Positions 20,116 to 31,541 of a DNA stretch of 64,000 nucleotides are shown here, in pieces (within the stretch, counting starts at the first letter, position 1; every line of letters begins with the position of its first letter). The notes under the pieces are model-generated. The model saw only the letters and a program-made list of their open reading frames with translations, was not told the DNA's origin and made no database searches. This stretch comes from Marisa cornuarietis. Its lineage: Eukaryota; Mollusca; Gastropoda; Architaenioglossa; Ampullariidae. The stretch spans positions 62,001-126,000 of the forward strand of contig SMMW01000551.1 of assembly GCA_004794655.1 (NCBI GenBank). The letters run 5' to 3'. The translations under genes were made by a program, and so were the position numbers.

Positions 20116-20355
20116 CTGTTTTCATACAGTGGTGGGGGGTGTGATAGCCTTTATTCTTCACCACTTGACCAGAAATCTAGTTTCAGATCATTACAACTAT
20201 GACATGGTTCTAAGTGGTGATGTTACTCCACTATGTCTTCACCTCTGCCCTTACACTGTCCTCACCTATAACCTACTGACCATCCCTCTGCATAGCCGTC
20301 GATACTTTTCCTCTCTAATGAATGTTAGCAAACGAGGGCTGGTATACAAGCTCAC
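20116..20355. other. no feature recognised
   Basis: Unassigned sequence between the repeat and the next open frame. Confidence 0.3.
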
Positions 20356-20589
20356 ATGTATTACACTTTAATAGGATCGAGTTTTCAACATTTTATCACA
20401 AAGATCTTTGGTGCCATCAAGGTTCGAGGTAGCGCGTTGTCAGACCAGCAGCTGATACTGTTTACCAGACAAAGAACAGAATCGTATCTAACTGAAAGTC
20501 TGAACTATGCAGCTGAATCCGAAGCTGCAGACCGGGTAGCGTTTTCACGAGTGACTGGCTACAGTTTAATCGCCTGCTGTAAACCCTAA
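20356..20589 (+). CDS. unrecognised 77-codon ORF, possible terminal exon
   Basis: The ATG at 20356 opens a frame whose second half (LFTRQRTESYLTESLNYAAE then SEAADRVAFSRV) has protein-like composition, ending in a stop at 20589. A possible acceptor (TTTTATCACAAAG) lies near 20403, so a shorter exon is also conceivable. I see no family motif. It lies on the strand opposite the exon A/B gene. Confidence 0.2.
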   Translation: MYYTLIGSSFQHFITKIFGAIKVRGSALSDQQLILFTRQRTESYLTESLNYAAESEAADRVAFSRVTGYSLIACCKP

Positions 20590-20864
20590 TGTATTCGTCA
20601 AGGCGGGCTTTCCGTCTTGTTTGTCTTGAGTACTTGCTAATGCCCAGTCATAATGACACCTCATAGGCGCAGCCGTGGAAAAACAAGAGAAAAAGATTAA
20701 AAATTATCAGCGAAATAAGCATCATTAAAAGATCAACATTTACATGTTGTTCATGGTTTCCTTGTGTCTAAACAGTTTGTGTGTATCATATTGTCAATTT
20801 CTTGCTTGCCTTGCTTCTAACCTATGTAATCTTCGCAGCTGATCTCTGGCAGGTCTTTGTTTCA

Positions 20865-22610
20865 TCACTGGCATTTGACACGAAGAGGGCACAACAGCTT
20901 TCGATTGATAGGGTAGTCAAGTGGGATACCAGAACGGCATTTCGTCGTCAGTGTCGTCATTCTAACGGTTAGGCGCCGCCTAAGGCATTGGATATCCTCT
21001 AATTGCAGTGGCGGCTTTGGTGCTTTGATATCGCCCCGATTGAGGGTAAGTTTCGGGCCCCCTGCAAGGGCCCTGACTGTGTACACAACACTCTCCTCCC
21101 CAAATGGCCGGTTGGTGATCAAATACAAATTGGGTTTCCAGATGTCTTGCATTTTACTGCGGCCTGTAACCCTGTTGATAATGTATACATACTGCTCGAC
21201 ATGCAGCGGCTGGTCTTTTGTTCGCTTGTCTGCATAGCGCTCAGTCCTTCCCAGCAGTCTTGTTACTCAACGCCTTATACAAAGCGTCTTGCAGCTAAAG
21301 GCAATACTGACGCACCCAGTCTGTTGTGCGTGCCGCAGAAGGACATGATCGCCTCAGAAAATAGTCATCTTTTCACACTGACCGTTTCCTTGGGTATGGT
21401 ACGGCGTCGTGCAAGACTTCTTTATGCCGTACATCTGGCACAACTCTCTCAAGACTTTGCCTTCAAAGTCGATCGAGGTCCTTGTCACTGTTGGATCTCA
21501 AATCGCTGAAACCATTCTCTAAATAGCACTTTAACAACAGTTTCGGCTTCCTGATTCCTAGTTGGAAGGGCCTGGGTGAATTTTGTGAACACACTAGTGA
21601 TCACCAATACGTTGTGCCTGCCATCGCTAGACATTTCCATTTTAGTTAAGTCGATGGCCAGCACCATGAGAGGACAATCCACTACCAGATGTCCAGAAGG
21701 TGTTTACGATTTAGTATACATCTCTTACAATTATCAATATAATTCGTCGCATAGGAATACATTCCAAACCAATACACTCGACTTCAGAAGTGCTATGGTT
21801 CGTTCATAGCTCTGATGATCCATACGATCGTGTACTAGTGCAAGAACGTCCGGTCTCAGGGCGCTAGGAAGTAGTTACTATTGAAATGCGCCATTTGTAG
21901 CATCGTTTACTCGCCAAAATAACAACTCGTCATTAAGAAATAGTCGTGTATGTTGTTTACTCAGCACGTGTGCTTCGCTTTCCTGTGAGGGTGGGAGTCG
22001 CTTTGGCCAGGCGCTAATGACAGCGCTGATTATGCGATCCTCAGTGTGACGAGCAAATGCTGTAGAAGAACTCCAGTAAAGGGCATAATTTCCTCGTTCG
22101 GAAGTGTAAACATCACAAGGCTCCCGCACGCACCACGGCTTGGTGACTTCCAATGGGATGAGAGTGTTGTCGGAATCACCAGGAGATAGAGCTCATCCAT
22201 GTCATTCTTTGGAAGCCTGGACAGTGCATCTGCTAAATTCTGAATGTCTGGCCGGCCTGTTGTGTAACAATTATATTGAACTGTGCCCATCTCTGTTCGA
22301 CTGCTCCCAGCTTTGCTGTCTAGTAGTGGACAAGCGCGTTGTTGTCGGTGTAAACGATGAACTGCGCGCCTAGCAGGTAGTGCCTGAATTTGTCATCTCC
22401 CACTTCATCGCAAGAAACTTCAGCTTTATGCTGCTGTAGTTTCCGTCTTTCTTTTTGGTGGGGCGCAGACGACGACTGGCGTAGGGAATAACTCTCTATT
22501 TGCCCGCCTTCATCTGCGACAGGATAGCGCTGTTTAAGTCTCTCGTTACTGGCATAGGTCTCAACAATGAAAGGCTGCGTGAAGTCAGCGTATCCGAGCA
22601 TATATATTTA
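20865..22610 (-). pseudogene. Ty3/Gypsy-type pol remnant (RNase H, integrase, C-terminal domain)
   Basis: In minus-strand order: GYADFTQPFIVETYAS and FRHYLLGAQFIVYTDNNAL (RNase H, 22600-22320), ADALSRLP (22240), a region with HDRMDHQSYERT then DNCKRCIL (21830-21700; the H2C2 zinc finger of integrase), LAIDLTKME (21665; first catalytic Asp), VFTKFTQALPTR, a frameshifted block where the second Asp belongs, then [20 protein letters not shown] (about 21420-21360; includes the third catalytic Glu), and QDIWKPNLYLIT (21150; the C-terminal domain). Stops and shifts separate every block. Reverse transcriptase, gag and LTRs are absent, so it is a 5'-truncated internal fragment. It is inactive and may lie in an intron of the minus-strand gene. 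Confidence 0.85.
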
Positions 22611-23870
22611 ATAAGAACCTCCAAACTAAAGAATAATGACTATGACAGCTTTAAAAAAACAATTTAAAACAGTTGTATTATGCGCCATTGTGTGATTTAT
22701 TCCCCAGATGTGTATTGGAGAGCGACAATTTTTGTTTATTATGATGGTAGCTGAACTAGTTCGAACAATGATTCGCTCTGCTGATAATTTTTCTATGTTA
22801 ATAGGTACTTGTTATCGGAGATCGATTCGTCTTATGAGTCTGAATGAGTTCGACATTTGGTGTTAGGACGATATGGCAGCTGTGACTGGAGGTCTGGAGT
22901 GACGTGATTTAGGTAGAAATGATAAATGAATTATAGAAGAAGAAGTCTCTTAAAATGTATATATTTTACGTGGTTTATGCAGAAGACCGTAATATAGGGT
23001 AAGCGGCCACCAAGAAGTAGTCTATTTTTAAAAATGTACTTACACAACACGCAACGTTTTGCTAAAAGTCGTAATAGAACATAAATTGTCGGTCGTAAGT
23101 TGGATTGGGAAGGTGGTCGTAATAGATGTTATTCATATAGCGAAATGCGCATCCGTTAAAATTTTTTTGATCGTAATTAAGACAGGATCGTAATCAAGAA
23201 GGTCTCAATAAAGAGGTTTTATTGTATATCACATCTTACCAAACTCTGCTTGTGTTTCGCTCTGTCAGGACTATTGTCGGCTGTTCTCAATAATCATTTC
23301 AATGTTTAAAGAAATGTATTGGCTTGTTTAACAGTATGGCACAGTTAATGGCATACTATATTCAGCCACACAGTGGAATTATCTGTTGACTGTGTATTAT
23401 AGTCTGCTTCATTGATACAACACTATTACTAAAGACGATCCTTGATCTTCAGCCTTTCCTAGAAAGTAAAAACATGAAACACTAACTTTAAGCAATGTCT
23501 TAAAATGTAGTTATATTTCACTAAATTAAAAAACGATTACAATAATCTATATTAGGGTATACAACTGTTCGAATCAATATAAATTATAATTATTACGGTA
23601 TAAACTGATTAAAAGTATTATTTAAGACACAATTAATCAAACATTTCACATCGAGAATTTATAAAAACCTTAGGTATACCTTAGGGTCTTCCAAAAACGA
23701 ACACATGCTACAAGCAGAAGTACTGTGTAAAACAGTGGCTCGACTATGCTCTACAAATTAAGTTAAATATGAGAAAGCACACTATTGTACACACAGTTTC
23801 AAATTGTATGAATATTAAATGTTATATAAAAGAAAATTAGGATGCACTTCTCACTTAATTTTTAAACTCA
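22611..23870. other. AT-rich, probable intron
   Basis: Long AT-rich stretch between the Ty3 remnant and the probable first exon at 23872-24061. A minus donor-like GTTTG|GTAAGA near 23235 has no phase-compatible exon that I could support. Confidence 0.3.
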
Positions 23871-23871
23871 C

Positions 23872-24061
23872 TGTGAGTGTGATGGACAAAGCCGTTGTTG
23901 CAGGCGGCAACTAAGCGGGCAGCGAATCCGGAATCCCCCAGCTGGCCATGCAGTGAGTCTAGGCGTGCGCTCACATCGGCGAGCGAAATGGGCCACATAC
24001 GGGTCAATGTAATTTGTATGTACATGGCAGCCCGTACACCCTGTTTTCGCCCCTCCGCCAT
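23872..24061 (-). CDS. probable first coding exon of an unrecognised minus-strand gene
   Basis: The ATG at 24061 sits in GCTATGG, a strong start context (G at -3 and at +4). The frame MAEGRKQGVRAAMYIQ .. ISLADVSARLDSLHGQ .. FAARLVAACNNGF runs 63 codons plus one base to CTCACA|GTGAGT, an excellent donor. The exon is CpG- and GC-rich compared with its AT-rich flanks, like a promoter-proximal exon. The segment DVSARLDSLHGQLGDS could be a short helix. Exons A and B lie downstream on the same strand. The phases of this exon (1) and of exon A (needs 2) do not join directly, so at least one exon between them would be needed, or they are different genes. No family recognised. Confidence 0.45.
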
Positions 24062-24149
24062 AGCTGTTAGTGGAGTTCTTCAAAGTTGGCTTGGATCACT
24101 CAACAATTCCATTGAAGGATCGAGGCCATGTTTTCTCTATAAGTGAAAG

Positions 24150-25320
24150 ATGCAGAGTGTCTCATGGAGGTAGAGAAGACAGGGGACAATAGCATGGAGA
24201 AGGTGAAGATAAATGTCTTTTATCCACATCAATCCCCTGCTTGCCAAGGGAGCCAAAATGATTAAAGACAGAGAAGTATTAGCTGTTGCAGCCTAGTTGT
24301 TTGGTGCTGAGTAGTAAATTTTGCTGGTGATGTTTTTGGTTTTGGCTGTGTCTTTTTTGTTTGTCTAAAATGTAGTCTGTTTGCCTTGTGAGGATTTTGC
24401 ACTACACACTTGAGGGTATGTAGTGTTTCTGAGTTGTGTGAACTATGTGGATTGTGACGCTTGTGCTGACTGAGAGGAGTGGGAACCACCACAGCCTGTA
24501 GAAGTGGGAGATGGTATATTAAGCAGAATCTGGGAAAAGAGTAGTTGTGGGTACAGACTTTCAGTCTCTCTTGAAGCTAACCTTTTGGACACCTGTAACT
24601 ACCTTGGAGGCTAGCTGCTGTCCATAAAAATAAGTTGGCAATATTTCTCGTTAAAGTTTAATTTTAGATGTAAGAAACATCAACAGTTTCACTAAAGAAT
24701 TGGAAATGGGGATTGTTTCATAACTTTCACTTTTTGGGCCAGTACATTAAAATGTCTTTCTAAATAACATAAAATATTGTCAAAACATTTTCTTGGAACC
24801 TTGTTGCATGCTTTAACTGATAACAAATTTGCTCAAAAAGTAAATGTATTTGTATTGTGCAATCCAGAGCACTCAGCCAAAACTGATAAAACATACATAA
24901 GAATGTTTGCAAACGCATCCCAAAGACACAGCAAAAAAGTAGAAAGAATGCAAGGCAATTGTCAGCCACATAAACTAGCCAATGTGTTAAAACAGCACCA
25001 CTGAAGGCCATTTTGAAAAGCATCTACGACAATGTCTAAGTCATGCCTGGCATAGTGCAGGAAACTGTTATGATATGCAGCCTGCCTAATGCCCATTTTG
25101 GCCTTAATGGAGATTGCTACAACAAGAGAAGGATGATTTAGACACACAGTCAAATTCTAGACCGTAGGAAAAATACAATGTCTTGATGACCTTCATGCAG
25201 ACGACGTCCCTACCAACTCCCTCAGAAAGCAGCTGCAATCAGCTGCAATATAAACATTAAAGTGACCATATGACTCAGAACAGGCTGAGAGTGACAGGCT
25301 GCTGTCTGATCTATCCTGCT
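24150..25320. other. no gene recognised (5' flank of the 24.06-kb exon)
   Basis: The upstream flank has no obvious TATA element. Short frames at 24262-24492 and 24760-25023 (minus) and 24777-25004 (plus) look like chance. Confidence 0.3.
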
Positions 25321-25323
25321 CAG

Positions 25324-25734
25324 TCAAGTTGAGCATGGTGTGACCAGACTAAAGCAGCAGTGGGCAAGAGCTCTGCTCTCTTTGTCCTTTTGTGGAGACA
25401 GGAAGACCACTTGCAAGATGCCACTGTGATCTCTTTGTAGATGGTCCAGTCTAGCGCGGGGTGGAAAGGGAATATTTGCTTTGGTTCCAGTAGCACATTT
25501 TTCACTCTCTCTCCCTATCCTGAAGCCTGCCAGCAGGAAGCACGGACATTGATTCAGGCCTCTTTTGTGGCGAATAATCATGGTCCTGTCTCTGAGCTTA
25601 TACATTTGGTTTGCATCCATCTTCCCCTCCAAGTGAACCACAGTTGATGGGTCGGCCTGGTGAGGAACATGTAGCCACTGAGCCCTACTTCCATCGTGGA
25701 AAGGCTTTTGCCACTGCTGCTGTGTTTCCATCAT
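25324..25734 (-). CDS. unrecognised 136-codon ORF
   Basis: The frame begins with two ATGs at 25734 and 25731 and runs MMETQQQWQKPFHDGSRAQW .. HLEGKMDANQMYKLRDR .. LLAGFRIGRES and beyond. Residue use over the first 80 codons is protein-like, and an acceptor-like CGTCTGCAG precedes it at about 25745. No domain was recognised and the second half is less convincing. It could be an exon, an unrecognised transposon fragment, or chance. Confidence 0.22.
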   Translation of the reverse strand: MMETQQQWQKPFHDGSRAQWLHVPHQADPSTVVHLEGKMDANQMYKLRDRTMIIRHKRGLNQCPCFLLAGFRIGRESEKCATGTKANIPFPPRARLDHLQRDHSGILQVVFLSPQKDKESRALAHCCFSLVTPCST

Positions 25735-25859
25735 GATTTTCTGCAGACGTTTACTCCCTTAGCCTCAATCTTTACCAAGATTACCCACAAGGTAGTGGGG
25801 TCATTTTCCCTTGGCTAGGGGTGTGGTAAAAGAAAAAAAATGGTAGCAAGGGAGAGGAA

Positions 25860-26240
25860 GTATGTCAACTACTTTCCATGCCAGAGGGTGCAAAAATAGT
25901 GGTTGCAGTGCATCTTAAACTAGCCAATAAAAAGTTAAAAGCTTATCTATTTTTGTGGTTACGAAACATAAGACCTTGGAAATAACAAAAAGTTACTAAA
26001 CAAATGGATAATATGAACCTATTTTGACCTGCTAGGAGGTCAGTGTCGACTGCTTCCCTCTCCAGATAATGCAAAAATGGTAATAGTAGTAACCCCATGG
26101 CATCTTAAAATATTTGATCAAAAGTAAAAAACCAAAAATTGAAAACTTGTGAGTCTAACAGAAGCTTATCCATGTTTGCGGATAGAAAACATAATAAAAC
26201 CTTGGACATAACAAAAATCTATGAAATAGGACCTATTACT
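25860..26240. repeat. diverged direct duplication, units of about 180 bp
   Basis: 25862-26010 and 26040-26240 share ordered blocks: TGTC(A/G)ACT(A/G)CTT(T)CC, GCAAAAAT, GCATCTTAAA, AGCTTATC, GAAAACATAA/ACGAAACATAA, ACCTTGGA(A/C)ATAACAAAAA and a CCTATT end. It is an old local duplication without coding. Confidence 0.65.
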
Positions 26241-26244
26241 GTTC

Positions 26245-27600
26245 AGAACAGGCGTAAGTGGCGGGCCTTGTCAGCTGCTCCCGCCCCCCTCCAATGACAG
26301 GTACCAGTCAAGGGACTAGGAAGACCCTGCATCTAGTGCAAAACAAACGGAAAGGTGTTGGCCACACAGATGACATGCCGCAGGCTCTAGTCCTAACAGT
26401 GCTGTAGGCCATGGGATAGAGTGCCATTCTTCAGGGATTGAATCATCAAAGAACTTCATGCAACACCAGCTGCAACAGTAAGGACTGGCCAGCATGTTGA
26501 TCGAATCTTAATCCATCCTGGCCCCCTGACTGCAAGATATCTGCTATCCATCATTTAAAGCCCAAGCTGTTCCTTTTAGTTAACCATAGGTGGCACTTGA
26601 TTTTAAATTTGTTTTGTCTGTACTGCATGTTTTCTAATTTTTGTAAAAGGGGGATAGATAAGCTACATCAAAACAGCAAATCTTGATGTTGAAATAAATT
26701 TTGTCAATAAGCTATGGTGTTATTACTCTGGTTTAGTTGTTCAGTTGTTATTTCTCATTTGTTTTGTACCTAACCCATGAGTGACTTTGTAACTGATCTT
26801 TCAATTCTCTTGAACGGTATACTTTTCTATATCGTGATCTTGTTGGATATACTGTTGGAGGATATTCTCAACAGACAGCTGGCCATTTGAAAAGAAATGT
26901 ATGACAAAAAAAATTAAAGAATACATCAGAATTTAGTTCTGTAAAATAAACAATTTAATATTTCACAGAAAAATAGTTTCGTATTAAGTTTACAGAAAAT
27001 AAAGAGCATACACAGCATATTATTTATAAAATTAGATTTATAAAAAAAAATTAACACTGAATGCTATAGTGAAGTGAACCATTAGCACATTCTGCACCCT
27101 GCAACCAAAACACCCACCTTTTCTTGTTCCTTTTTTCTTTCACAAATATTTAACATTTAACATTGCTAGCAATGTTTTTGCGAGAGTTTAAGACGTCTTA
27201 ACTGTTTTGAGAAAGACTGGTTGTGTAAAATAGAAGCACTGAGTCCTAACCCACAGAGAAAGCCGTTTCTCCTCAGCTTTCTTTTCGCCTAGGTTCTCAA
27301 CTTTACTGCAAGTACTGCATGGTCAGGCAAGAAAGACGCCTCGGACACCGCTTGTGACCACCCCACGTAACTGTTGGGCAAGATGAAAGCAGTGAAGACT
27401 GACCGCATGTGTCCTCCTATACTTTCCCTCACCCGGGCTGAACCCATTCTTTCCTTACGGAAGCTAAAAGTTTGGCCTTTAAGGTTAGGCTTCAGAGTCC
27501 CAGTAAATGGCGGCCCTGATTTTTCAGACTGGCATCTATCACATGATTTTAAAGCTTAGCAAGGAAAAATAAGGAGGGGACAATAAGAATCTGTGGTGGA
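26245..27600. other. no gene seen
   Basis: A GC-richer patch lies at 26245-26560 and AT-rich sequence at 26600-27060. No motifs or repeat matches were recognised. Confidence 0.35.
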
Positions 27601-27623
27601 CGTAAATAATTAATACACCTTAC

Positions 27624-27723
27624 CTGATGCGCCGCCACCTGTGACGGTCGTCGAAGAATCTAGACTGGTAAACCAAGCCAGGTTTTTATTGATATTGCAT
27701 AGCGATGATAAACACTGTGCCGA
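27624..27723 (-). CDS. weak candidate internal exon
   Basis: On the minus strand TTGTTTTCGTACAG precedes 27723 and GCATCAG|GTAAGG follows 27624. One frame through the 100 bp is open and ends GGGAS. A separate minus ORF (27868-27686, starting MASDDIISCLL in a good Kozak context) overlaps in another frame, so only one of the two can be right. Confidence 0.15.
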
Positions 27724-28388
27724 CTGTACGAAAACAACATTTCAACGAAAACGCATGTCCAGTGTTAGAAATGGATATGGTCAAGAGGCGGTGCTTGCGT
27801 TTGGTAAATTCCCTGATCAGCCGATCATGTGTTGACAGCAAGCAACTGATGATGTCATCACTAGCCATCGCTGAAGGCGCTAAGCAGCTTCGCGTGGAAC
27901 TCTGTCGCCATAAGCGATTTCACTTTCGGTCTCTCCGGTTTGTAAATGTAACGCACTATGCACCAAACGACGGCATCAGAACGGCATCGGGATATTGTTT
28001 TCAGCACAGCAATACTCCTCGCAAAATTACCACTGTCTCTTGTGATATTTGTTGTCGTGTTATTATGGTAGGCATCTTAACCAGCAGAAATTTATATTTG
28101 CATTTAGATGGTAATAATTTTTCTTCGCTGGCGCCCCACAAAATGCCTTGCTTGGTGCGCCACATTGTCTCTGACTACTCCAACTACTGCGAGCCAGGAG
28201 AATGCTGTCTCATATGCGCGACTGACAAAAGCAGGCGGAGTGCGCGTGCGGCAACATCAAGATCAGTTCGTGCTTGGGCGGAGCTAACGATAAAAAGGAG
28301 GCCAGAAGAATCTGAGTTGTCGATTGGCCGGGAAATCTGTCTGCCTGATGGCCGAAAAATCGACCGTCTCCTTTACATCTGGGTCTAG
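27705..28388 (+). CDS. 227-codon ORF, no recognised domain, possibly chance
   Basis: This is the longest unexplained ATG-started frame in the window. It has no recognisable motif, no clear splice borders, and cysteine, arginine and serine scattered as in random sequence. The underlying DNA (27850-28380) is relatively CpG-rich, which lowers stop frequency and could also mark a promoter region for a minus-strand transcript. Confidence 0.12.
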   Translation: MINTVPTVRKQHFNENACPVLEMDMVKRRCLRLVNSLISRSCVDSKQLMMSSLAIAEGAKQLRVELCRHKRFHFRSLRFVNVTHYAPNDGIRTASGYCFQHSNTPRKITTVSCDICCRVIMVGILTSRNLYLHLDGNNFSSLAPHKMPCLVRHIVSDYSNYCEPGECCLICATDKSRRSARAATSRSVRAWAELTIKRRPEESELSIGREICLPDGRKIDRLLYIWV

Positions 28389-28877
28389 GTGGCAGGAATA
28401 TGGTGTTTTCTCCTATCCTCTCCATCCACCTCTTCCCGCGCTTCACTCTCACTACTTCCGAGACTTCAGAGTCAGTGATGTGGTCATCTTCTCATGTAAC
28501 AAGCTATCTCGTGAAGAATTCTCTATCTTTTGTGTGAGAGAGAGACTTAGACTTCTGTATTCAGTGAAGGCTCGTGCCAGTGACTGAAGGGAGGTGAACA
28601 ATTGACATGTGCAAACATTTACATTTTGTAATCTAACAAAAAGAATAAAAGTATATGGTTCAATGGCTAGATGTCAACAGCTACATCTTGCATGCCATTA
28701 TAAAGAAATAACCTTCGCTATTATATACAGTACTGAAAGCATACAAATAGTATAGACATTAACAATGGAAACACAAGGTGCGCGTGAGAGCGTTAATGGG
28801 AATTAACAGCACTGTAATACTGGAAGTACGATCAGCACGGATAGTACTGGGACACCCTCTAATTGAATCGTTATATT

Positions 28878-29040
28878 GTATTTGCATGTTTTGTCTGTTA
28901 AACAAATCTTTATTGTTGTATGTTTGGTCACACGTCGTTGAGTTCTTTGTTTAGGAAAGAGCAGGGGTGGGGGCTCCTGAGCTGTGCAGTGGAACTTGAG
29001 AGCGACTTACGTGTGATCATTGTACATATTGTTCCCAAGG
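28878..29040 (+). repeat. dispersed repeat R1, copy 2 (empty site for the hAT MITE)
   Basis: Aligned with 301-434 and 585-605. At 29010-29017 it carries CGTGTGAT once, followed by CATTGTACATATTGTTCCC, which corresponds to TACTGTAAATACTGTGCCC after the MITE in copy 1. Confidence 0.7.
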
Positions 29041-29188
29041 ACGTGTGTTGCAGGAGTTAAACCCTGTCACCCATGGGCCAGTTTCCACGTTTGTTGTAAA
29101 ACTAAGGAACATTGTAGCACGGCAACAGGTAAACCCCAGAGACCGTGAGTACCACACCGTAACCATCTAACGAGCTGTCCAGCAAACG

Positions 29189-29440
29189 CACCAAGATTGG
29201 CCCAATGTTGACGTTTGCTCAGTGCTTAATTGGCTCCAATATTGGTATTTCCTTGGTTGGCGAAAGCATGGTCGAATCTTGTCATTCGATAAATGCCAAT
29301 ATACTGCCAATGCCATGCTTGGGCCAAGTTTGGCGCAATGTATATAATATTGGGCAAAATGCTGGCCCAAGCATGGCATGCCAAGATTCCATTGACACCC
29401 AGGTTTGGGCCAATGTTTTCCCAATTATGTTTTCTTGGTA
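29189..29440. mobile_element. palindromic TTGGGCCAAT-rich element
   Basis: GCCATGCTTGGGCCA (29312-29326) pairs exactly with 29363-29377, and outer blocks ATTGGCCCAAT (about 29195) and TTGGGCCAAT (about 29404) pair at the edges. The region is largely self-complementary, so overlapping frames on both strands here are artefacts. Superfamily unassigned; no target duplication found. Confidence 0.55.
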
Positions 29441-29449
29441 TTAGGTCCC

Positions 29450-31340
29450 CATCAACCCTCTTCGAAACCCTTTACTTCATGTACCGCTTATTATTTTTGT
29501 CCAAGACAGGTAGCCTTAATGCTATCATGTCATGTGCTCTGTAAAGAGCTGTACTTTAGTTGACAAATTGGAACTAGACTAACATTAGCTATTCACTTGT
29601 GAGATGCTCTTTATGTGCAGAAACCAGATTAAAACACATTTTTCACACCAGCAGCCACGCTATTCTTGGATTCAGATGTCTTAACCAACACAACACAGAA
29701 AATATAAATATTAACCATTTTATTTTTGAATGAACCACTAAAGGTGGCCTCAGCCTTTCATATACACATATGTACAATACCCCTCCTGAAAGAAAAAAGT
29801 GCACAAGCATATTAAAATGGAAACAAATTAATACATCCAGCTGATCCACCTTTTGCTGCAGAATCTCAACTGCCGCTAAAGTTTCCTCCATTTTCTTGAA
29901 GGTGTTTTTAAAAAAATGTAGGCAACATTTGCATGATTAATGTAATGGAGAGCCCGAAAAACAGTAAAGATTATCATAATTCTGATATATTTTTAAGTAA
30001 TGCTCATCTGTTAAGTGTAAGTATAAAGGGACTAAATCTTTCTTAGGCATAAAACCAAAAATGGCACTGAAAAGTATCTGAATATACTATCTAGAAGATT
30101 GGGAAAAATCTTACAGTTGGTAAAAGCTGGTGGCATAGTAAAAGATGTCGATGCAGTCTGTCTGATGGTGGCCCCTTTAAAGCAAAACAAAAAAAGACCG
30201 AACAAAATCTTAATGTTGATATATTCAAGATACTGTTAGGTACAAGGTGCATAAAACAAGCTAAAAGAGATACTTCTAATTCCCTTTAATATGTACTAAC
30301 CAGAAGTCCAAGTAGAACCTTACATTTGGTAGCAGCAGATGATCCTAGTTCTGTGGATGGGGGATCACAAAACACCCCTAACAAGGGAAGGTGGTGCTGT
30401 GGGGAGACTTCAAACGGTATCATATTCTTTAGATGTGTTACCGGACAGAGCTTGAAATGGGGGTGATTGTATGTAAAAGAGTCATGTATTAAACGAACAG
30501 TGTGCCAGAGCAAGAGCTTTCCTTCATTTGGGCTGTTATTAGTGAAAGATGCATATACGATTGATCAGAGGAGCATGCGCGTGACGTGACAACGAGCAGG
30601 TTTTAAGACAGTCAAGGGCAAAGAAACAGCCACGGGTTACCGAGGAAGAAGAGAGGTGAAATGATAGAGGAAAGGATGGCTTGGGATGAAAGCGGTAAGG
30701 CTTTCTGCCTGCTCAGCACCCCTAACAAATGAGGGTCAGCCGCAAAGTCACCTGTCATCTAAGACATCACAATCTCCTTACTTAAAGGCTGTACTTGCCG
30801 ATGGATAAAGTATTGACCGATAGAAAACCGAGCTAAAGAAGGACCCGAACACCCTCGAAAGCGATCCTGTCACGGAAAAGGAACCTGGGGACCCTGCAGC
30901 CCATAATTCACCATCATTCTCTCTTTCTCTCTTACTCACGCGCGCACTCATGCTCGCACGCACGCATAAGGAGGGTGAAAGAAACCAGAGGATCCAGAGA
31001 AAAGAACCAACGGTAGGCCTTCTACAGAGAAAAGTATGTCGACGAACTCATGACACCCGATTCTCACTATCGCAACCAGCTGCCTCTTAAACCTTATTTA
31101 TGTGTAGATCGCATGAAATATATCCTTATCTCTCCTCTCCGTTTCCCTACAACTCTTTCCGCTTTGCCTCTGACTTCTTGTGTGTCTAGCTGCATGTATA
31201 CGTATCTGTGCTCGCGTGGCATATTATAAATTATTATTTATTAAATAAATAAGAGTGGGAGCGTGACCGAAGGGACAAGGAGAACAAACAGAAGAATGTT
31301 CAAAGCTTTAAATGGGAGAGATTATATAAACCGACCGATG
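29450..31340. other. no gene recognised
   Basis: Mostly AT-rich. A (CT)n/(CA)n patch lies at 30918-30965. A block at 30300-30510 gives a minus ORF with no motif. Nothing else is supported. Confidence 0.3.
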
Positions 31341-31354
31341 GATGGAACAGGGTT

Positions 31355-31541
31355 GCGGGAGAAATTGGTGTTTTACGCCGAGCCAGCGACTAAGGCTATA
31401 TTACGGCAAGGCAGCCAGCCCTGTCAACAGATGCCACATGCAGAGAAAGAACAGCGTGCCCGAGACGAGAGCTGAACCCAGGACAGCCAACCTTCACTGC
31501 GTTGGTGACAGACGCTATCCGTTGCGCCACTGGACAGCCCC
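31355..31541 (-). mobile_element. tRNA-derived SINE, family S1, copy 1
   Basis: Reverse orientation: the plus strand starts with the 3' end (GGTGTTTTACGCCGAGCCAG, then CTAAGGCTATATTACGGC) and ends with the tRNA-like head (GTTGGTGACAGACGCTATCC .. TTGCGCCAC). The minus-strand B-box is GGGTTCAGCTCTCGTC. Short direct repeats GATGGAA at 31341-31347 and 31542-31548 may be the target duplication. Confidence 0.8.

Noticed and set aside
21003..21509. Plus-strand ORF of 168 codons
   Set aside because: It is the antisense of the Ty3 integrase and C-terminal region, where the minus-strand motifs are unmistakable.
23200..23245. Mini-exon before a GTAAGA donor linking the 24.06-kb exon to exon A
   Set aside because: Joining the phases would create an in-frame stop.
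29167..29444. Overlapping ORFs on both strands
   Set aside because: Symmetry of a palindromic element explains both; no motif present.
30300..30345. TTTGGTAGCAGCAGATGATC as a retroelement primer-binding region
   Set aside because: No LTR or gag/pol nearby; similarity too short.
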